From positions 248,001-312,000 of the forward strand of contig CAWGWC010000009.1 in the NCBI GenBank assembly GCA_963826165.1: a DNA stretch of 64,000 nt, written 5' to 3'. A program made the position numbers and the translations under genes. The first letter of the stretch is position 1. Each line of letters starts with the position of its first letter. The notes beneath the pieces are model-generated. The model saw only the letters and a list, made by a program, of their open reading frames with translations, was not told the origin of the DNA and searched no databases. Origin of the DNA: JACVRW01 sp963826165 (GTDB taxonomy: Bacteria; Actinomycetota; Thermoleophilia; Solirubrobacterales; Thermoleophilaceae). Shown here piece after piece: positions 36,839 to 45,028 of this stretch.

Positions 36839-37890
36839 GCACCCTGACCTCGCCGGCGCCGCTGGAAGCGCATGAGCCACCGGAGGCGGTGAACGGCGCG
36901 CGCGACGATGTGCGCCTGCTCGTGGCCTCGCGCGCAGACGGCGGTCTGGTCCACGCGCGCTTCCGGGATCTCCCGCGTTTCCTCGCCCCCGGCGACCTGC
37001 TGGTGGTCAACGCCTCGGCCACGCTGCCCGCGGCCGTGCCGGGGAATCTCGGCGGAGAGGAGCTCGAGCTGCGCCTCTCCACGCGGCTGGCCGACGACGT
37101 CTGGGTCATTGAGCTGAGAACCCGAGACCGCCGGCCCTACGGGCGACCTCCAGTCGGCTCGCGTGTCCAGCTTCCGGCGCATGCGCACGCGGACCTGCTC
37201 CAGCCCCACGGCGACGGCCGACGACTCGTCGTCGCGCACCTTGACCTGGGTGGCCGGCCGATCGAGGACTACCTGCGCGAGCACGGCAGACCGATCCGCT
37301 ACGACTACGTCGACCGAAACTGGCCGATCGAGGCGTATCAGACCGTGTTCGGCCGCTGTCCCGGCAGCGCCGAGATGCCTAGCGCGGCTCGGCCGTTCAC
37401 CCATGGGCTCGTCTCGTCCCTGGCCGCGCGAGGCGTTCTCTTCGCACCGCTGATCCTCCACACGGGTGTCTCTTCGCTCGAGCGTGGCGAAGCGCCCTAC
37501 CCCGAGCGCTACGTCGTGCCCGAGACCACGGCGCGGGTCGTCAACGCCGTGCACAGCTGGGGCGGTCGCGTGATCGCCGTGGGGACCACCGTGGTGCGGG
37601 CGCTCGAAACGGTGGCCGAATCAGACGGATCGGTGAGATCCGGGACAGGCTCGACCGACCTGATCATCACGCCGGCACGCGGCCTCCGCGCGTGCGACGG
37701 CCTGCTCACCGGATGGCACGACGCGGATGCGTCGCATCAGGACCTGCTCCGGGCCGCAGCGGGAACGGAGCTCCTGCGTCGCTCCTATGAGGCGGCCGCC
37801 GACAACGGGTATCGAAGGCACGAATTCGGCGACTCACATCTGATTCTGCCCGGGTTGCGCGAGGAGATCGATTTCATCCCATCGGTGTGA
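36835..37890 (+). CDS. QueA-like S-adenosylmethionine:tRNA ribosyltransferase-isomerase homologue
   Basis: 351 aa, about the length of QueA (about 340-360). Family blocks in order: DLLVVNASATLPA, DYVDRNWPIEAYQTVFGRCPGSAEMPSAARPFT, HTGVSS, VVPETTARVVNAVHSWGGRVIAVGTTVVRALE, and TDLIITPARGLRACDGLLTGWHDADASHQDLL. In true QueA the third block is closer to GLHFT and the last to LITNFHLP, so this is a diverged paralogue. QueA makes epoxyqueuosine on tRNA; no tgt, queG or other queuosine gene is nearby. Its substrate may differ. Coupled to the SDR upstream. Confidence 0.8.
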   Translation: MSTLTSPAPLEAHEPPEAVNGARDDVRLLVASRADGGLVHARFRDLPRFLAPGDLLVVNASATLPAAVPGNLGGEELELRLSTRLADDVWVIELRTRDRRPYGRPPVGSRVQLPAHAHADLLQPHGDGRRLVVAHLDLGGRPIEDYLREHGRPIRYDYVDRNWPIEAYQTVFGRCPGSAEMPSAARPFTHGLVSSLAARGVLFAPLILHTGVSSLERGEAPYPERYVVPETTARVVNAVHSWGGRVIAVGTTVVRALETVAESDGSVRSGTGSTDLIITPARGLRACDGLLTGWHDADASHQDLLRAAAGTELLRRSYEAAADNGYRRHEFGDSHLILPGLREEIDFIPSV

Positions 37891-37953
37891 CGTGGACGGG
37901 CGGATGCCCGCCTACGGTCGGCCCCGATGCCGATCGCCGGCAAGCAGGACTAG

Positions 37954-39180
37954 GTGGAGTGGTCCCTCGCCATCGTCGCGCTGACCCTGCTCGGCGTCGC
38001 GGCGATGTCAATGCGGCTGTCGGGCACGCCGATCACTCCGGCGATGGTCTTCGTCGCCGTTGGCCTGCTGGTGGGACCGCAGGTCCTGGACGGGATCGAC
38101 CTCGACAGCTCGAGCGGGACGGTGCAAAGCCTGGCGGAGGCGACGCTGGCCCTGGTGCTGTTCTGCGACGCCTCGCGCATCGACCTCAGAGAGCTTCGAT
38201 CCGAGATGGGGGTGCCGCTTCGCCTGCTCGGGATAGGCCTGCCGCTGACGATCGCGCTGGGCGCGGCCGCGGCGGCGGCGATCTTCGGGCAGCTGACCGC
38301 CGGGGAGGCGGTGATCCTGGCCGTGGTGCTGGCGCCGACCGACGCTGCGCTGGGCCAGGCCGTGGTCACGGAGCCGCGCGTGCCGGGCCAGGTCCGCCAG
38401 GGGCTCAACGTGGAGAGCGGCCTCAACGACGGGATCTGCGTGCCACTGCTGTTCGCCGCTGTAGCGCTGGCCGATGTGGAATCGGAGATCTCGGAGGGGC
38501 GCAGTGCGGCGACCCTCCTGCTCGAGGAGATCGGCTTCGGGATCGTCGGGGGCGTGGTGGCCGGCTTGGTGACCGCGGCCATCCTCATCTACGCCGGCCG
38601 CCGGAACCTGATCGCCGCTCCCTGGCGGCAGGTGATTCCGGCTGCCGGCGCGGCGCTGGCCTACGGGGTGGCGAGTGGCCTCGGCGGGTCGGGCTTCATC
38701 GCGGCCTTCGTCGCCGGCGTGACCTTTCGGCTGGCGCTCGGGCGCGACACGGAGCGGGTCAACGAGCTCAGCGAGCAGGTGGGGGACGTGCTCAACGGCG
38801 TCACTTTCGTGTTCTTCGGGGCGATTCTGCTCGGCCCCGCGCTCGGCGAGCTGAGCTGGAAGCTGTTCCTGTACGCGGTTCTCAGTCTCACCGTGGTGCG
38901 CATGCTGCCGGTGGCGATCGCGATGCTGCGCTCACACGCCAAGCCGCCGACGCTCGCCTTCCTCGGCTGGTTCGGCCCCCGCGGCCTGGCCTCGATCGTG
39001 TTCGCTGTGATCGTGGTCGAGGAATCGAATCTCCCGCACGAGAAGCTGATCGCCCTCGCGATCTACCTGACCGTGGGGCTCTCCGTCTTGGCCCATGGGC
39101 TCAGCGCGGCTCCGCTTGCCGGCCGCTATGCCCGTTGGCACGAGCGCCAGCCGACCGCGGACGCCGGCCGGCACGTCTAG
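37954..39180 (+). CDS. Cation:proton antiporter, CPA1/NhaP family
   Basis: 408 aa with about 12 membrane helices. The ion-binding helix is LAPTDAALGQAV, followed by NVESGLNDGICVPLLF and the late motif WFGPRGLASIVF, all typical of NhaP-type Na+(K+)/H+ antiporters. It exports a monovalent cation in exchange for protons at the cytoplasmic membrane. GTG start, directly after a short non-coding stretch ending in an 8-codon ORF (37927-37953). No regulatory C-terminal TrkA domain. Confidence 0.92.
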   Translation: MEWSLAIVALTLLGVAAMSMRLSGTPITPAMVFVAVGLLVGPQVLDGIDLDSSSGTVQSLAEATLALVLFCDASRIDLRELRSEMGVPLRLLGIGLPLTIALGAAAAAAIFGQLTAGEAVILAVVLAPTDAALGQAVVTEPRVPGQVRQGLNVESGLNDGICVPLLFAAVALADVESEISEGRSAATLLLEEIGFGIVGGVVAGLVTAAILIYAGRRNLIAAPWRQVIPAAGAALAYGVASGLGGSGFIAAFVAGVTFRLALGRDTERVNELSEQVGDVLNGVTFVFFGAILLGPALGELSWKLFLYAVLSLTVVRMLPVAIAMLRSHAKPPTLAFLGWFGPRGLASIVFAVIVVEESNLPHEKLIALAIYLTVGLSVLAHGLSAAPLAGRYARWHERQPTADAGRHV

Positions 39181-39266
39181 CGGTACATGCAGCGAAAGCC
39201 GATGCAGTAGGGCGGGCTCCGGAATCGGCTGCGGCTCACGGGCCGAGGCTCCAGAGCGCATGCCCG
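39177..39266 (-). pseudogene. Remnant: C-terminal tail of a formylglycine-generating-enzyme-like (FGE-sulfatase) protein
   Basis: Open minus-strand frame of 29 codons ending at a TAG that overlaps the antiporter stop. The end reads SRFRSPPYCIGFRCMYR. Arg-rich then I-G-F-R-C at the extreme C-terminus is the hallmark ending of FGE/SUMF1-type domains. No upstream part of the domain is present (stop codons follow), so this looks like the last trace of a deleted gene. Too short for certainty. Confidence 0.4.
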
Positions 39267-39357
39267 TCAGGAAGCCGACCACGTCTTTGCTCCGCCGCCT
39301 GGCGCATGCGATCGGTCTTGCTGCCAAGTCGGCATGGTGGTACGGTAACATACAAAC

Positions 39358-39993
39358 ATGGCTGTACGTAACCCGACCCGCCGGACCCAAGCCGACCGCC
39401 GTGCACGCTCGCGAAGCGCCCTGCTGGAATCGGCGGCGCGGGGGTTGTCTCGCTACGGGTACGGCAACCTCGTTCTCGAGCAGGTGGCCAGTGAGGCCGG
39501 TTACACGCGCGGCGCGCTCTATCACCAGTTCAAGGACAAGGAGGAGCTCGCGCTGGCGGTGATCGACTGGGTCGACGAGACGTGGAGGCAGGAGGTCGGC
39601 CCGCTCGTGGATCGAGAGTCCGATCCGGTGGCGGCCCTGATCGCGCTGGCGCGCGGTCATGCGGTCTTCTGCCGGCGAGACGTCGCCCGCGTGGCGATGG
39701 CACTGAGGCTCGAGTTCAGCGGCCAGGATCACCCCGTGGGGCGACGCCTCGAGCAGGTGGCCGAGAGCCTCGTCAGGCGCTGCACGCATCTCATCCTCGC
39801 CGGCCGGAGGAAGGGGACGATCCCTCCCGGCCCGCCGGCCGGAACGGTGGCGCTGGCCTTCTTCGGCGCCATGGAGGGAACGGTCATCGAGCTCGCCGGC
39901 CGGGCGCCTCATGATGAACTGCTGGCTGAGCGTGTCGCCGCCGGTGTGCTCGGGCTCGACCCTTCCGCGACAACCAACCCCGGAGAGAGGTGA
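39358..39993 (+). CDS. TetR/AcrR-family transcriptional regulator
   Basis: 211 aa. Helix-turn-helix LVLEQVASEAGYTRGALYHQFKDKEELALAVIDWV (about 40-75). The 50 bp before the ATG are AT-richer (GGTACGGTAACATACAAAC) and likely hold its promoter and operator. Two genes follow closely on the same strand (NTF2-like and DUF2867) and are probable co-regulated targets. Confidence 0.9.
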   Translation: MAVRNPTRRTQADRRARSRSALLESAARGLSRYGYGNLVLEQVASEAGYTRGALYHQFKDKEELALAVIDWVDETWRQEVGPLVDRESDPVAALIALARGHAVFCRRDVARVAMALRLEFSGQDHPVGRRLEQVAESLVRRCTHLILAGRRKGTIPPGPPAGTVALAFFGAMEGTVIELAGRAPHDELLAERVAAGVLGLDPSATTNPGER

Positions 39994-39999
39994 CCGCCC

Positions 40000-40392
40000 G
40001 TGCACCCGTTTCGCCGCGCAGTTGAGACAGGTGAGGTCGACCAAGTGTTGGAGCTGGTCTCGCAGGACGTCGTCTTCAACAGCCCGGTCGTGTACCGCCC
40101 CTACCACGGGCGCGAGACGCTCGGCCTGATCCTCCGCGCGGTCCTGCGTGTCCTCGAGGACTTCCGCTACGAACGCGAGATCGGCGCCGAGGGGGCCCGC
40201 GACCACGCGCTGCTGTTCCGGGCGCGGGTGGGCGACCGCGAGCTCGAGGGGTGCGACTTCGTGCACACCGGCGAGGACGGGTTGATCGACGAGCTGACCG
40301 TGATGGTCAGGCCGCGCTCGGCGGCACTGGCCCTGGCCGAGGCGATGAACATCGAGGTCGAGGCGATGCAACGGGAGCTCGGATCCGCGTGA
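40000..40392 (+). CDS. NTF2/SnoaL-like family protein
   Basis: 130 aa. Short alpha+beta cone fold expected from FRRAVETGEVDQVLELVSQDVVFNSPVVYRPYHGRE, which is the common opening of SnoaL-like and limonene-epoxide-hydrolase-like proteins. GTG start supported by CGGAGAGAGG at 39981-39990. May be an enzyme or a ligand-binding protein; substrate unknown. Stop overlaps the next gene as GTGA. Confidence 0.8.
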   Translation: MHPFRRAVETGEVDQVLELVSQDVVFNSPVVYRPYHGRETLGLILRAVLRVLEDFRYEREIGAEGARDHALLFRARVGDRELEGCDFVHTGEDGLIDELTVMVRPRSAALALAEAMNIEVEAMQRELGSA

Positions 40393-40964
40393 GACTTCCA
40401 GACGACGCGCACACGTCCCGGCCCTGGCGAATCCACGAGATCGCACCCGACTTCCAGCTCGAGGACGTGTGGGCTCTGCCGGTCACCGGCGGCCCGGACG
40501 ACTTCCCTCGCCTGGTGGAGGGATTCGCCGCGGGGGATCCGTCGCGAGGTTCTCCGGGAGCTGTCCGCATGCTCTGGTGGCTGCGCTGGAAGATCGGCGA
40601 GCTGCTGGGATGGGACGATCCGGAAGGCGGCGTCGGCTCCCGGGTGCCGACGCTTCGCCACCGCCTGCCGGCAGACCTGCGCTACGGCCCGACCGGCCCG
40701 GACTTCGCCGCGCTCCCCTTCAGCTCGCTGTACCTGACGGACGACGAGTTCGCCGCGGAGATCGCAAACCGGACAATGCACGGGGTGATGCACATCGGCC
40801 GGGTTCCCGACGCCGCCGGGGGCTTCCGCGCCCAGATGGCCGTCCTGGTCAAGCCGAACGGTCTGGTGGGCAGGGGCTACATGGCAGCCATCAAACCGTT
40901 CCGGCACCTGATCGTCTACCCGGCGATGATGCGAAGGATCGAGCGGGAGGGGCGGGCGGCGTGA
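40389..40964 (+). CDS. DUF2867 domain-containing protein
   Basis: 191 aa. The opening RPWRIHEIAPDFQLEDVWALPVTGGPDDFPRLVEGF is the DUF2867 signature; MHGVMHIGRV and YMAAIKPFRHLIVYPAMMRRIE follow. DUF2867 occurs alone or fused to NAD(P)-binding epimerase-like proteins. GTG start overlapping the NTF2-like stop. Function unknown; third gene of the TetR unit. Confidence 0.8.
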   Translation: MRLPDDAHTSRPWRIHEIAPDFQLEDVWALPVTGGPDDFPRLVEGFAAGDPSRGSPGAVRMLWWLRWKIGELLGWDDPEGGVGSRVPTLRHRLPADLRYGPTGPDFAALPFSSLYLTDDEFAAEIANRTMHGVMHIGRVPDAAGGFRAQMAVLVKPNGLVGRGYMAAIKPFRHLIVYPAMMRRIEREGRAA

Positions 40965-41086
40965 CCGCCGTCAGCCTGCGCTGATCCGGTCGAGCCACTC
41001 CTCCAGCAGCCCACGCTCGTGCGCCGAGAGGGCAGAGGTCTGCGGCAGGACGGCGCCAATCCGATTTTGAACTTGGAGGCCAGTCA
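40965..41086. other. Short intergenic region with a possible gene remnant on the minus strand
   Basis: No gene is called. On the minus strand a frame ending at 40971 reads LPQTSALSAHERGLLEEWLDRISAG before its stop, which looks protein-like, perhaps the tail of a lost regulator. I cannot assign it. The plus strand holds the ribosome-binding region TTGGAGG of the next gene. Confidence 0.25.
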
Positions 41087-41971
41087 ATGATCGTCGTCAC
41101 CGGAGCCAACGGCAAGCTCGGCCGCGCAGTGGTCGAGAAGTTGCTCGACCGGCTTCCCCCCGCTGAGGAGCTCGCGGTGAGTGTCCGCGACCCGGAGAAG
41201 GCAGGGGAGTTGGAGGAGCGGGGCGTACGCGTGCGGCACGGCGACTTCGCGGACGCCGCGAGTCTCGCCGGGGCGTTCGAGGGAGCGTCGCGCGTCCTCA
41301 TCGTCTCGGCCGCGACCACCGGCGACGTGGCGGTCGGCTACCACCGCACGGCGATCGACGCGGCCAAGGAAGCCGGCGCCCAGCGGATCCTGTACACGAG
41401 CCACGTCGGCGCGGATCCGGACTCGCCCTTCCCGCCCATGCCCGACCACGCCGCCACCGAGGAGGCACTACAGGACTCGGGCGTGCCCTTCACGTCGCTC
41501 CGCAACGGCTTCTATGCGGAGTTCGCGGCCACGATGCTCGGCGACGCGCCCACCACCGGCGAGCTGAGCGCGCCGGAGGACGGTCCGGTCGCCTGGACTT
41601 CGCATCCAGACCTCGCCGAGGCGGCGGCCATCGCCCTGACCGAGGACGGCCATGACGGCGCCACCCTCGACCTCACGGGCTCCGAAGCCATCGATCTGGC
41701 CGGCATCGCGGCCATCGCCTCGGAGCTGGCCGGCCGCCCGATCCGGCGGGTCGTGGTGCCGGACGACGAGTACCGGGACGGCATGGTCGCCAAGGGCGTC
41801 CCCGAGGAGAGGGTCGAGGTGATGATGGGCTTCTTCGAAGCGAGCCGGCAGGGCGGATTCGAGAAGGTCGATCCCACCCTCGCCCGCCTCATCGACCGCC
41901 CACCGATGTCCCTGAGGAGCGTGCTGAGCGAGAGCATCGCGGCCAAGGCGGCGGTTCACGCGAACAGCTGA
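41087..41971 (+). CDS. NAD(P)H-binding NmrA/QOR2-like oxidoreductase
   Basis: 294 aa atypical SDR. The nucleotide motif VTGANGKLGRAVVEKLL is at the extreme N-terminus. No Tyr-x-x-x-Lys pair stands out, as is usual in NmrA-like proteins. SVRDPEKAGELEERGVRVRHGDFAD, ILYTSHVGAD and FTSLRNGFYAE match the YtfG (quinone oxidoreductase 2) group. It may reduce quinones or act as a redox sensor. TTGGAGG before the ATG. Confidence 0.86.
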   Translation: MIVVTGANGKLGRAVVEKLLDRLPPAEELAVSVRDPEKAGELEERGVRVRHGDFADAASLAGAFEGASRVLIVSAATTGDVAVGYHRTAIDAAKEAGAQRILYTSHVGADPDSPFPPMPDHAATEEALQDSGVPFTSLRNGFYAEFAATMLGDAPTTGELSAPEDGPVAWTSHPDLAEAAAIALTEDGHDGATLDLTGSEAIDLAGIAAIASELAGRPIRRVVVPDDEYRDGMVAKGVPEERVEVMMGFFEASRQGGFEKVDPTLARLIDRPPMSLRSVLSESIAAKAAVHANS

Positions 41972-42008
41972 GGCGGCGTGAGGGGGTGTCACCTGGTGCG
42001 GCCCCGGC

Positions 42009-42608
42009 TCACCCGCGAACGCGGTAGTGCATGTGGGTCACACCGTCCCCCTCGAGAACCCGGGTGCGGTCCAGCTCGATGTGCTCGGGCCCGAGGTGGT
42101 CGAAAAGGCGGCGCCCCTGGCCGAGGAGCACCGGGATGACGTGGATCTCGAGCTCGTCGAGGACGCCGGCGGCGAGTGCGAGCTGTGCGGTTCCGGCACC
42201 ATGGACCAGCACGTCCTTGTCCCCGGCGGCCTGCCTGGCCTGGTCCATTGCGCTCTCGACGTCGCCCACGTAGCTCACCAGGGGCCACTCCCCCTTGTCG
42301 GTGTCGGGCTCTTGGCGGGTGAGAACGAAGATCGGCACGCCGTCGTGGTGGTCGCCGCCCCACCCGCCCGCGGGCTCGAAGGTGCCCCGGCCGGCGACAA
42401 CCGCTCCGGTGGACATGAACTCGTCCCAGACCTGCCCGTTGACCCCCGCGGGGCGGCCGGGGATTCCTCTCTGGTCCGAATCGCCACCCTCGAACACCCA
42501 CTCGTGCAGGCGCTCCCCGTCGTCGCCCAGGCCGTTGCCGGGTCCCGCGTTGGGCCCGGCGATGAACCCGTCGAGGGACATCGACATGTAGAGAACGGTT
42601 GCTGCCAT
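42009..42608 (-). CDS. Dihydrofolate reductase family (RibD C-terminal-like) protein
   Basis: 199 aa. Opening MSMSLDGFIAGPNAGPGNGLG and later AVVAGRGTFEPAGGWGG, ... VLVHGAGTAQLALAAGVLDELEIHVIPVLLGQGRRLFDHLG are the usual motifs of the RibD_C/YyaP-like group. It binds NADPH; substrate unknown. A strong GGAGGAG precedes the ATG. Convergent with the NmrA-like gene. Confidence 0.9.
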   Translation of the reverse strand: MAATVLYMSMSLDGFIAGPNAGPGNGLGDDGERLHEWVFEGGDSDQRGIPGRPAGVNGQVWDEFMSTGAVVAGRGTFEPAGGWGGDHHDGVPIFVLTRQEPDTDKGEWPLVSYVGDVESAMDQARQAAGDKDVLVHGAGTAQLALAAGVLDELEIHVIPVLLGQGRRLFDHLGPEHIELDRTRVLEGDGVTHMHYRVRG

Positions 42609-42706
42609 CCCTGTCTCCTCCGGTTGGGGGTCTATGGGTGCGTCGAACGGGGCCGCGGGAAATCGACACGCTCAGTTTCGCGGCCCTCAACGGTCATTAG
42701 GGACAG

Positions 42707-42824
42707 GTGAGCGGAAAGCACGTCACGCTGGAGGTCAACGGTGCATCGATTTACCTCGCCGAGCACGGCGACGGGCCTCCCATCGCTGATCCACGACTAC
42801 GCCGGACGCCACGCGGCCGGCTGA
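42707..42824 (+). pseudogene. Remnant: N-terminus of an alpha/beta hydrolase
   Basis: A GTG-started frame reads HVTLEVNGASIYLAEHGDGPPI, the standard opening of alpha/beta hydrolases before the first LIHG strand. A one-base shift gives LIHDYAGRHAAG and then a stop at 42822. No nucleophile elbow or later part follows; the VOC gene begins 29 bp on. Looks like a truncated, decayed gene. Confidence 0.45.
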
Positions 42825-42853
42825 CCGAACCACCCCGAACGAAGGAGGCTTTC

Positions 42854-43225
42854 ATGCTGGCAGACACCAAGGCGTTCAGCGGCATCGCCGTTACCGACAT
42901 GGACCGAGCGCGCCAGTTCTACGTCGAGACGCTCGGCCTCAACACCTCCGAGGAGTACGGCCTCATGTGGCTGAAGCTCGCCGGCGGACGCGACACCCTG
43001 GTCTACGAGCAGCCGAGCGCCGTCCCCGCGAGCTACACGGTCCTCAACTTCGAGGTCGACGACATCGACGCGACCGTGGACGAGCTCAGCACGCGCGGGG
43101 TCACATTCGAGCGCTACGACGGCATGGATCAGGACGACCGGGGTGTGTTTCGCCAGGAGGGCCCATACATCGCCTGGTTTCGTGACCCCTCCGGCAACGT
43201 GCTCTCGGTGCTCCAGGAGCGGTGA
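42854..43225 (+). CDS. VOC (glyoxalase/bleomycin resistance fold) protein
   Basis: 123 aa. Single VOC domain: FSGIAVTDMDRARQFYVETLGL, then FEVDDIDATVDELSTRGV and FRDPSGNVLSVLQ, with a likely metal-site Glu in the last strand missing or moved. GAAGGAGG 5 bp before the ATG fixes the start, so the longer in-frame extension (from 42707) is the hydrolase remnant and not part of this gene. Ligand unknown. Confidence 0.9.
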   Translation: MLADTKAFSGIAVTDMDRARQFYVETLGLNTSEEYGLMWLKLAGGRDTLVYEQPSAVPASYTVLNFEVDDIDATVDELSTRGVTFERYDGMDQDDRGVFRQEGPYIAWFRDPSGNVLSVLQER

Positions 43226-43246
43226 GAAACGACACGCCGAGCCTGT

Positions 43247-43450
43247 CTATGCGTCCTTCGGCCATGACAGAGCCTCGCCGTCGCGTTCGCTGTCCGGGAA
43301 GCCCAGCCTGCGGCCGGCGCGGTCGAAGCAGATGTCCGCCGGGGAGCAACCCTGCCGCACTGCCTCGGACTCGAGCTCGTGCCAGGGCAGCGTCGCTCGC
43401 CTGATGCGCCGATTAGCTCGGACGATCTCCGCCAGCCCTGAACGCGCGAA
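43247..43450 (-). other. Possible short coding sequence or remnant without a clear start
   Basis: The gap between the VOC gene and the coiled-coil gene (232 bp) holds a 67-codon minus-strand open frame with protein-like composition: TLPWHELESEAVRQGCSPADICFDRAGRRLGFPDSE and a stop at 43247. There is no ATG, GTG or TTG start in a sensible place and no ribosome-binding site. It may be a gene tail or a coincidence. The rest of the gap shows nothing. Confidence 0.25.
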
Positions 43451-43457
43451 TCACGGG

Positions 43458-43877
43458 TCAGCCATCACCGGACGGCTCGGAGTTGCCGGCTAAGGCGTCG
43501 CGCGCCCGCGCAATCGGTCCGCGGGAGTTCGGATCGGGCAGATGCTCGACCGCGTAATCCACCTGGGTCTTGAGATCGGAAACGAGACCCTTGGTGGCAA
43601 CCAGCTCGCGGTTGAGCTCGGGAACGCCGGCCTGCAGGACGGCCACTCTGGCGTCGAGCTGCTTCACGTCTTCCACGACCCGCTCCACTGCTGCGTTCAG
43701 CTCGGTGGCCATGTCGCGCACGTCGTTCCCGAGATCCTCGAGCCGCTCGAGCAGGACTCGCTCGAAGGTCGGAAGGCCGCGGGCGGCTATGGCGATGGCC
43801 TCCAAGTCCTTCAACGCGCGCCGCGGAAGCAGCAGCGGAGCAAGCGCCGCCCCCAGGATCCCGGCTCCGTCAGGCAT
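43458..43877 (-). CDS. Coiled-coil hypothetical protein
   Basis: 139 aa. A short hydrophobic start (ILGAALAPLLLPRRAL) is followed by a long amphipathic coiled-coil region (about 25-115, ERLEDLGNDVRDMATELNAAVERVVEDVKQLDARVAVLQ...) and a Pro/Gly tail. No known domain recognised; reminiscent of apolipoprotein-like or methyl-accepting coiled coils. The ATG at 43877 overlaps the stop of the small membrane protein by 8 bp, so they share an operon with the PRC-barrel gene. Confidence 0.7.
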   Translation of the reverse strand: MPDGAGILGAALAPLLLPRRALKDLEAIAIAARGLPTFERVLLERLEDLGNDVRDMATELNAAVERVVEDVKQLDARVAVLQAGVPELNRELVATKGLVSDLKTQVDYAVEHLPDPNSRGPIARARDALAGNSEPSGDG

Positions 43878-44037
43878 ATTTTCCCTTGGCGCCCGGCGCT
43901 CCATCAGAGCCGTCGTGGGGGTGGTGATCGATTCCGCTGCCCACCCGCGTGAACATTCCGTAGATCAGGCCGCCCAGCAGCAGGAGGACCAACACCAGGA
44001 AGGCCGTGCTCCCGTTTGCGAATGCCATGAGCGTCAT
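43870..44037 (-). CDS. Small single-pass membrane protein
   Basis: 55 aa. One membrane helix (about residues 12-28, AFLVLVLLLLGGLIYGMF) is followed by a His-containing hydrophilic tail (GIDHHPHDG...). The ATG overlaps the upstream PRC-barrel stop as ATGA and its own stop overlaps the next gene's start, so three genes are chained by overlaps. This chaining is the main evidence that it is real. Function unknown; may anchor or assist the coiled-coil protein or PRC-barrel protein at the membrane. Confidence 0.65.
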   Translation of the reverse strand: MTLMAFANGSTAFLVLVLLLLGGLIYGMFTRVGSGIDHHPHDGSDGAPGAKGKYA

Positions 44038-44714
44038 ACGTCGACTCGCTCCTTACGGACCTCGTCGGTGATCGTCTGCGTCGATGTGGTCGTCCTCTTC
44101 CCGATACGCACGCGTTCCGTGGCCACCACGCGCTTCTCGATCACCAGCCGTTCCTCGTGCAAGACCACCTCGTGGGATTCATCCGATGGCGTCGGCTCGA
44201 CCGAAGCAGAGGCCCCGTCGGCGTCGGTGATCGCCTCGTACTCGAGCCGCACCACTTCGCGACGGACAGGGACCGTCTTGGTGACCATCTCGGTGACGAC
44301 GTACTTGCGCAGGCGCACCCGTGTGTGCGGACGCCACACCGTGCTCACGTGCAGCTCCTCTTCGGAGCGCGTCATGGCGCCGTCCGAGGATGGCTCCGGA
44401 TCTCCCCCCAGGCCGTAGTGACGGAGCAGCTCGGCCTCCTCCGCCGGGGAGAGGGCGGCGTCTCCCTCCATCACGGGCGCGGTCTTGACCTGCTCCTTGG
44501 AGACCTCCACCTGAACGTCCTCACCCGTGGGGCCGGCCGACCGGATCGGAACGAAGGTCGACCGCCTGCAGAGCAAACCCCTGTCCACCAGGGCCCATTC
44601 GGCCACGTCGGTCTCGGGATTGAGATAGACCTGATCGATCTTCCCGATCCGCTCGCCGTGCGCATCCAAAATGGTGCGTCCGTGCCAGTCGTAGGCCTCG
44701 GTCATCTCCGGCAT
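44034..44714 (-). CDS. PRC-barrel and DUF2382 (YsnF/AvaK) domain stress protein
   Basis: 226 aa. An N-terminal PRC-barrel (about 8-80, GRTILDAHGERIGKIDQVYLNPETDVAEWALV) and a C-terminal DUF2382 repeat region (about 125-226) with alternating charged beta motifs: RLRKYVVTEMVTKTVPVRREVVRLEYE, HEVVLHEERLVIEKRVVATERVRIGKR. Members are linked to general stress; some bind membranes or RNA-processing partners. Close paralogue of the protein at 45029-45793. Heads a chain of overlapping genes. Confidence 0.9.
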   Translation of the reverse strand: MPEMTEAYDWHGRTILDAHGERIGKIDQVYLNPETDVAEWALVDRGLLCRRSTFVPIRSAGPTGEDVQVEVSKEQVKTAPVMEGDAALSPAEEAELLRHYGLGGDPEPSSDGAMTRSEEELHVSTVWRPHTRVRLRKYVVTEMVTKTVPVRREVVRLEYEAITDADGASASVEPTPSDESHEVVLHEERLVIEKRVVATERVRIGKRTTTSTQTITDEVRKERVDV

Positions 44715-44759
44715 CAGAGGCCTACCGCTCCGCGCGGCGGCTGGTGCCGGCCACCGCGC

Positions 44760-44951
44760 CTAGAGCCCGGGGATCTTGCCGCCGCCGAACTTGCCCAGCA
44801 GCTCGGAGGGATCGATGCCGAACTTGGACAGTAGTCCCGAATCGCGCTCGGGGTCGACGTTGTCGGGAAGCTCCTTGTCGGCTTGGTCAGCCTTGTCGTT
44901 GTCGCCTCGGTTGCGCAGCAGCTCGAGAATCTGGTCCTTGGGGATCTCCAT
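44760..44951 (-). CDS. Small acidic protein between the PRC-barrel paralogues
   Basis: 63 aa: a helical MEIPKDQILELLRNRGDNDKADQADKELPD segment, a middle VDPERDSGLLSKFGIDPSELLGKF and a Gly-rich end. GAGAGGAG upstream of the ATG gives a strong ribosome-binding site. No domain assigned, but similar short proteins sit beside stress genes in actinobacteria. It may be a partner of the PRC-barrel proteins. Confidence 0.75.
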   Translation of the reverse strand: MEIPKDQILELLRNRGDNDKADQADKELPDNVDPERDSGLLSKFGIDPSELLGKFGGGKIPGL

Positions 44952-45028
44952 GGTGTGGCTCCTCTCTCGTGGTTTGAGGTGATGGGAGCGCGCACGCCGG
45001 CGCGCCCGTCACCACCGCTTCGCGTTCC

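Noticed and set aside
37887..39371. A 494-codon plus-strand frame over the antiporter
   Set aside because: Low-complexity Gly/Arg/Ala composition; the CPA1 antiporter in another frame explains the region.
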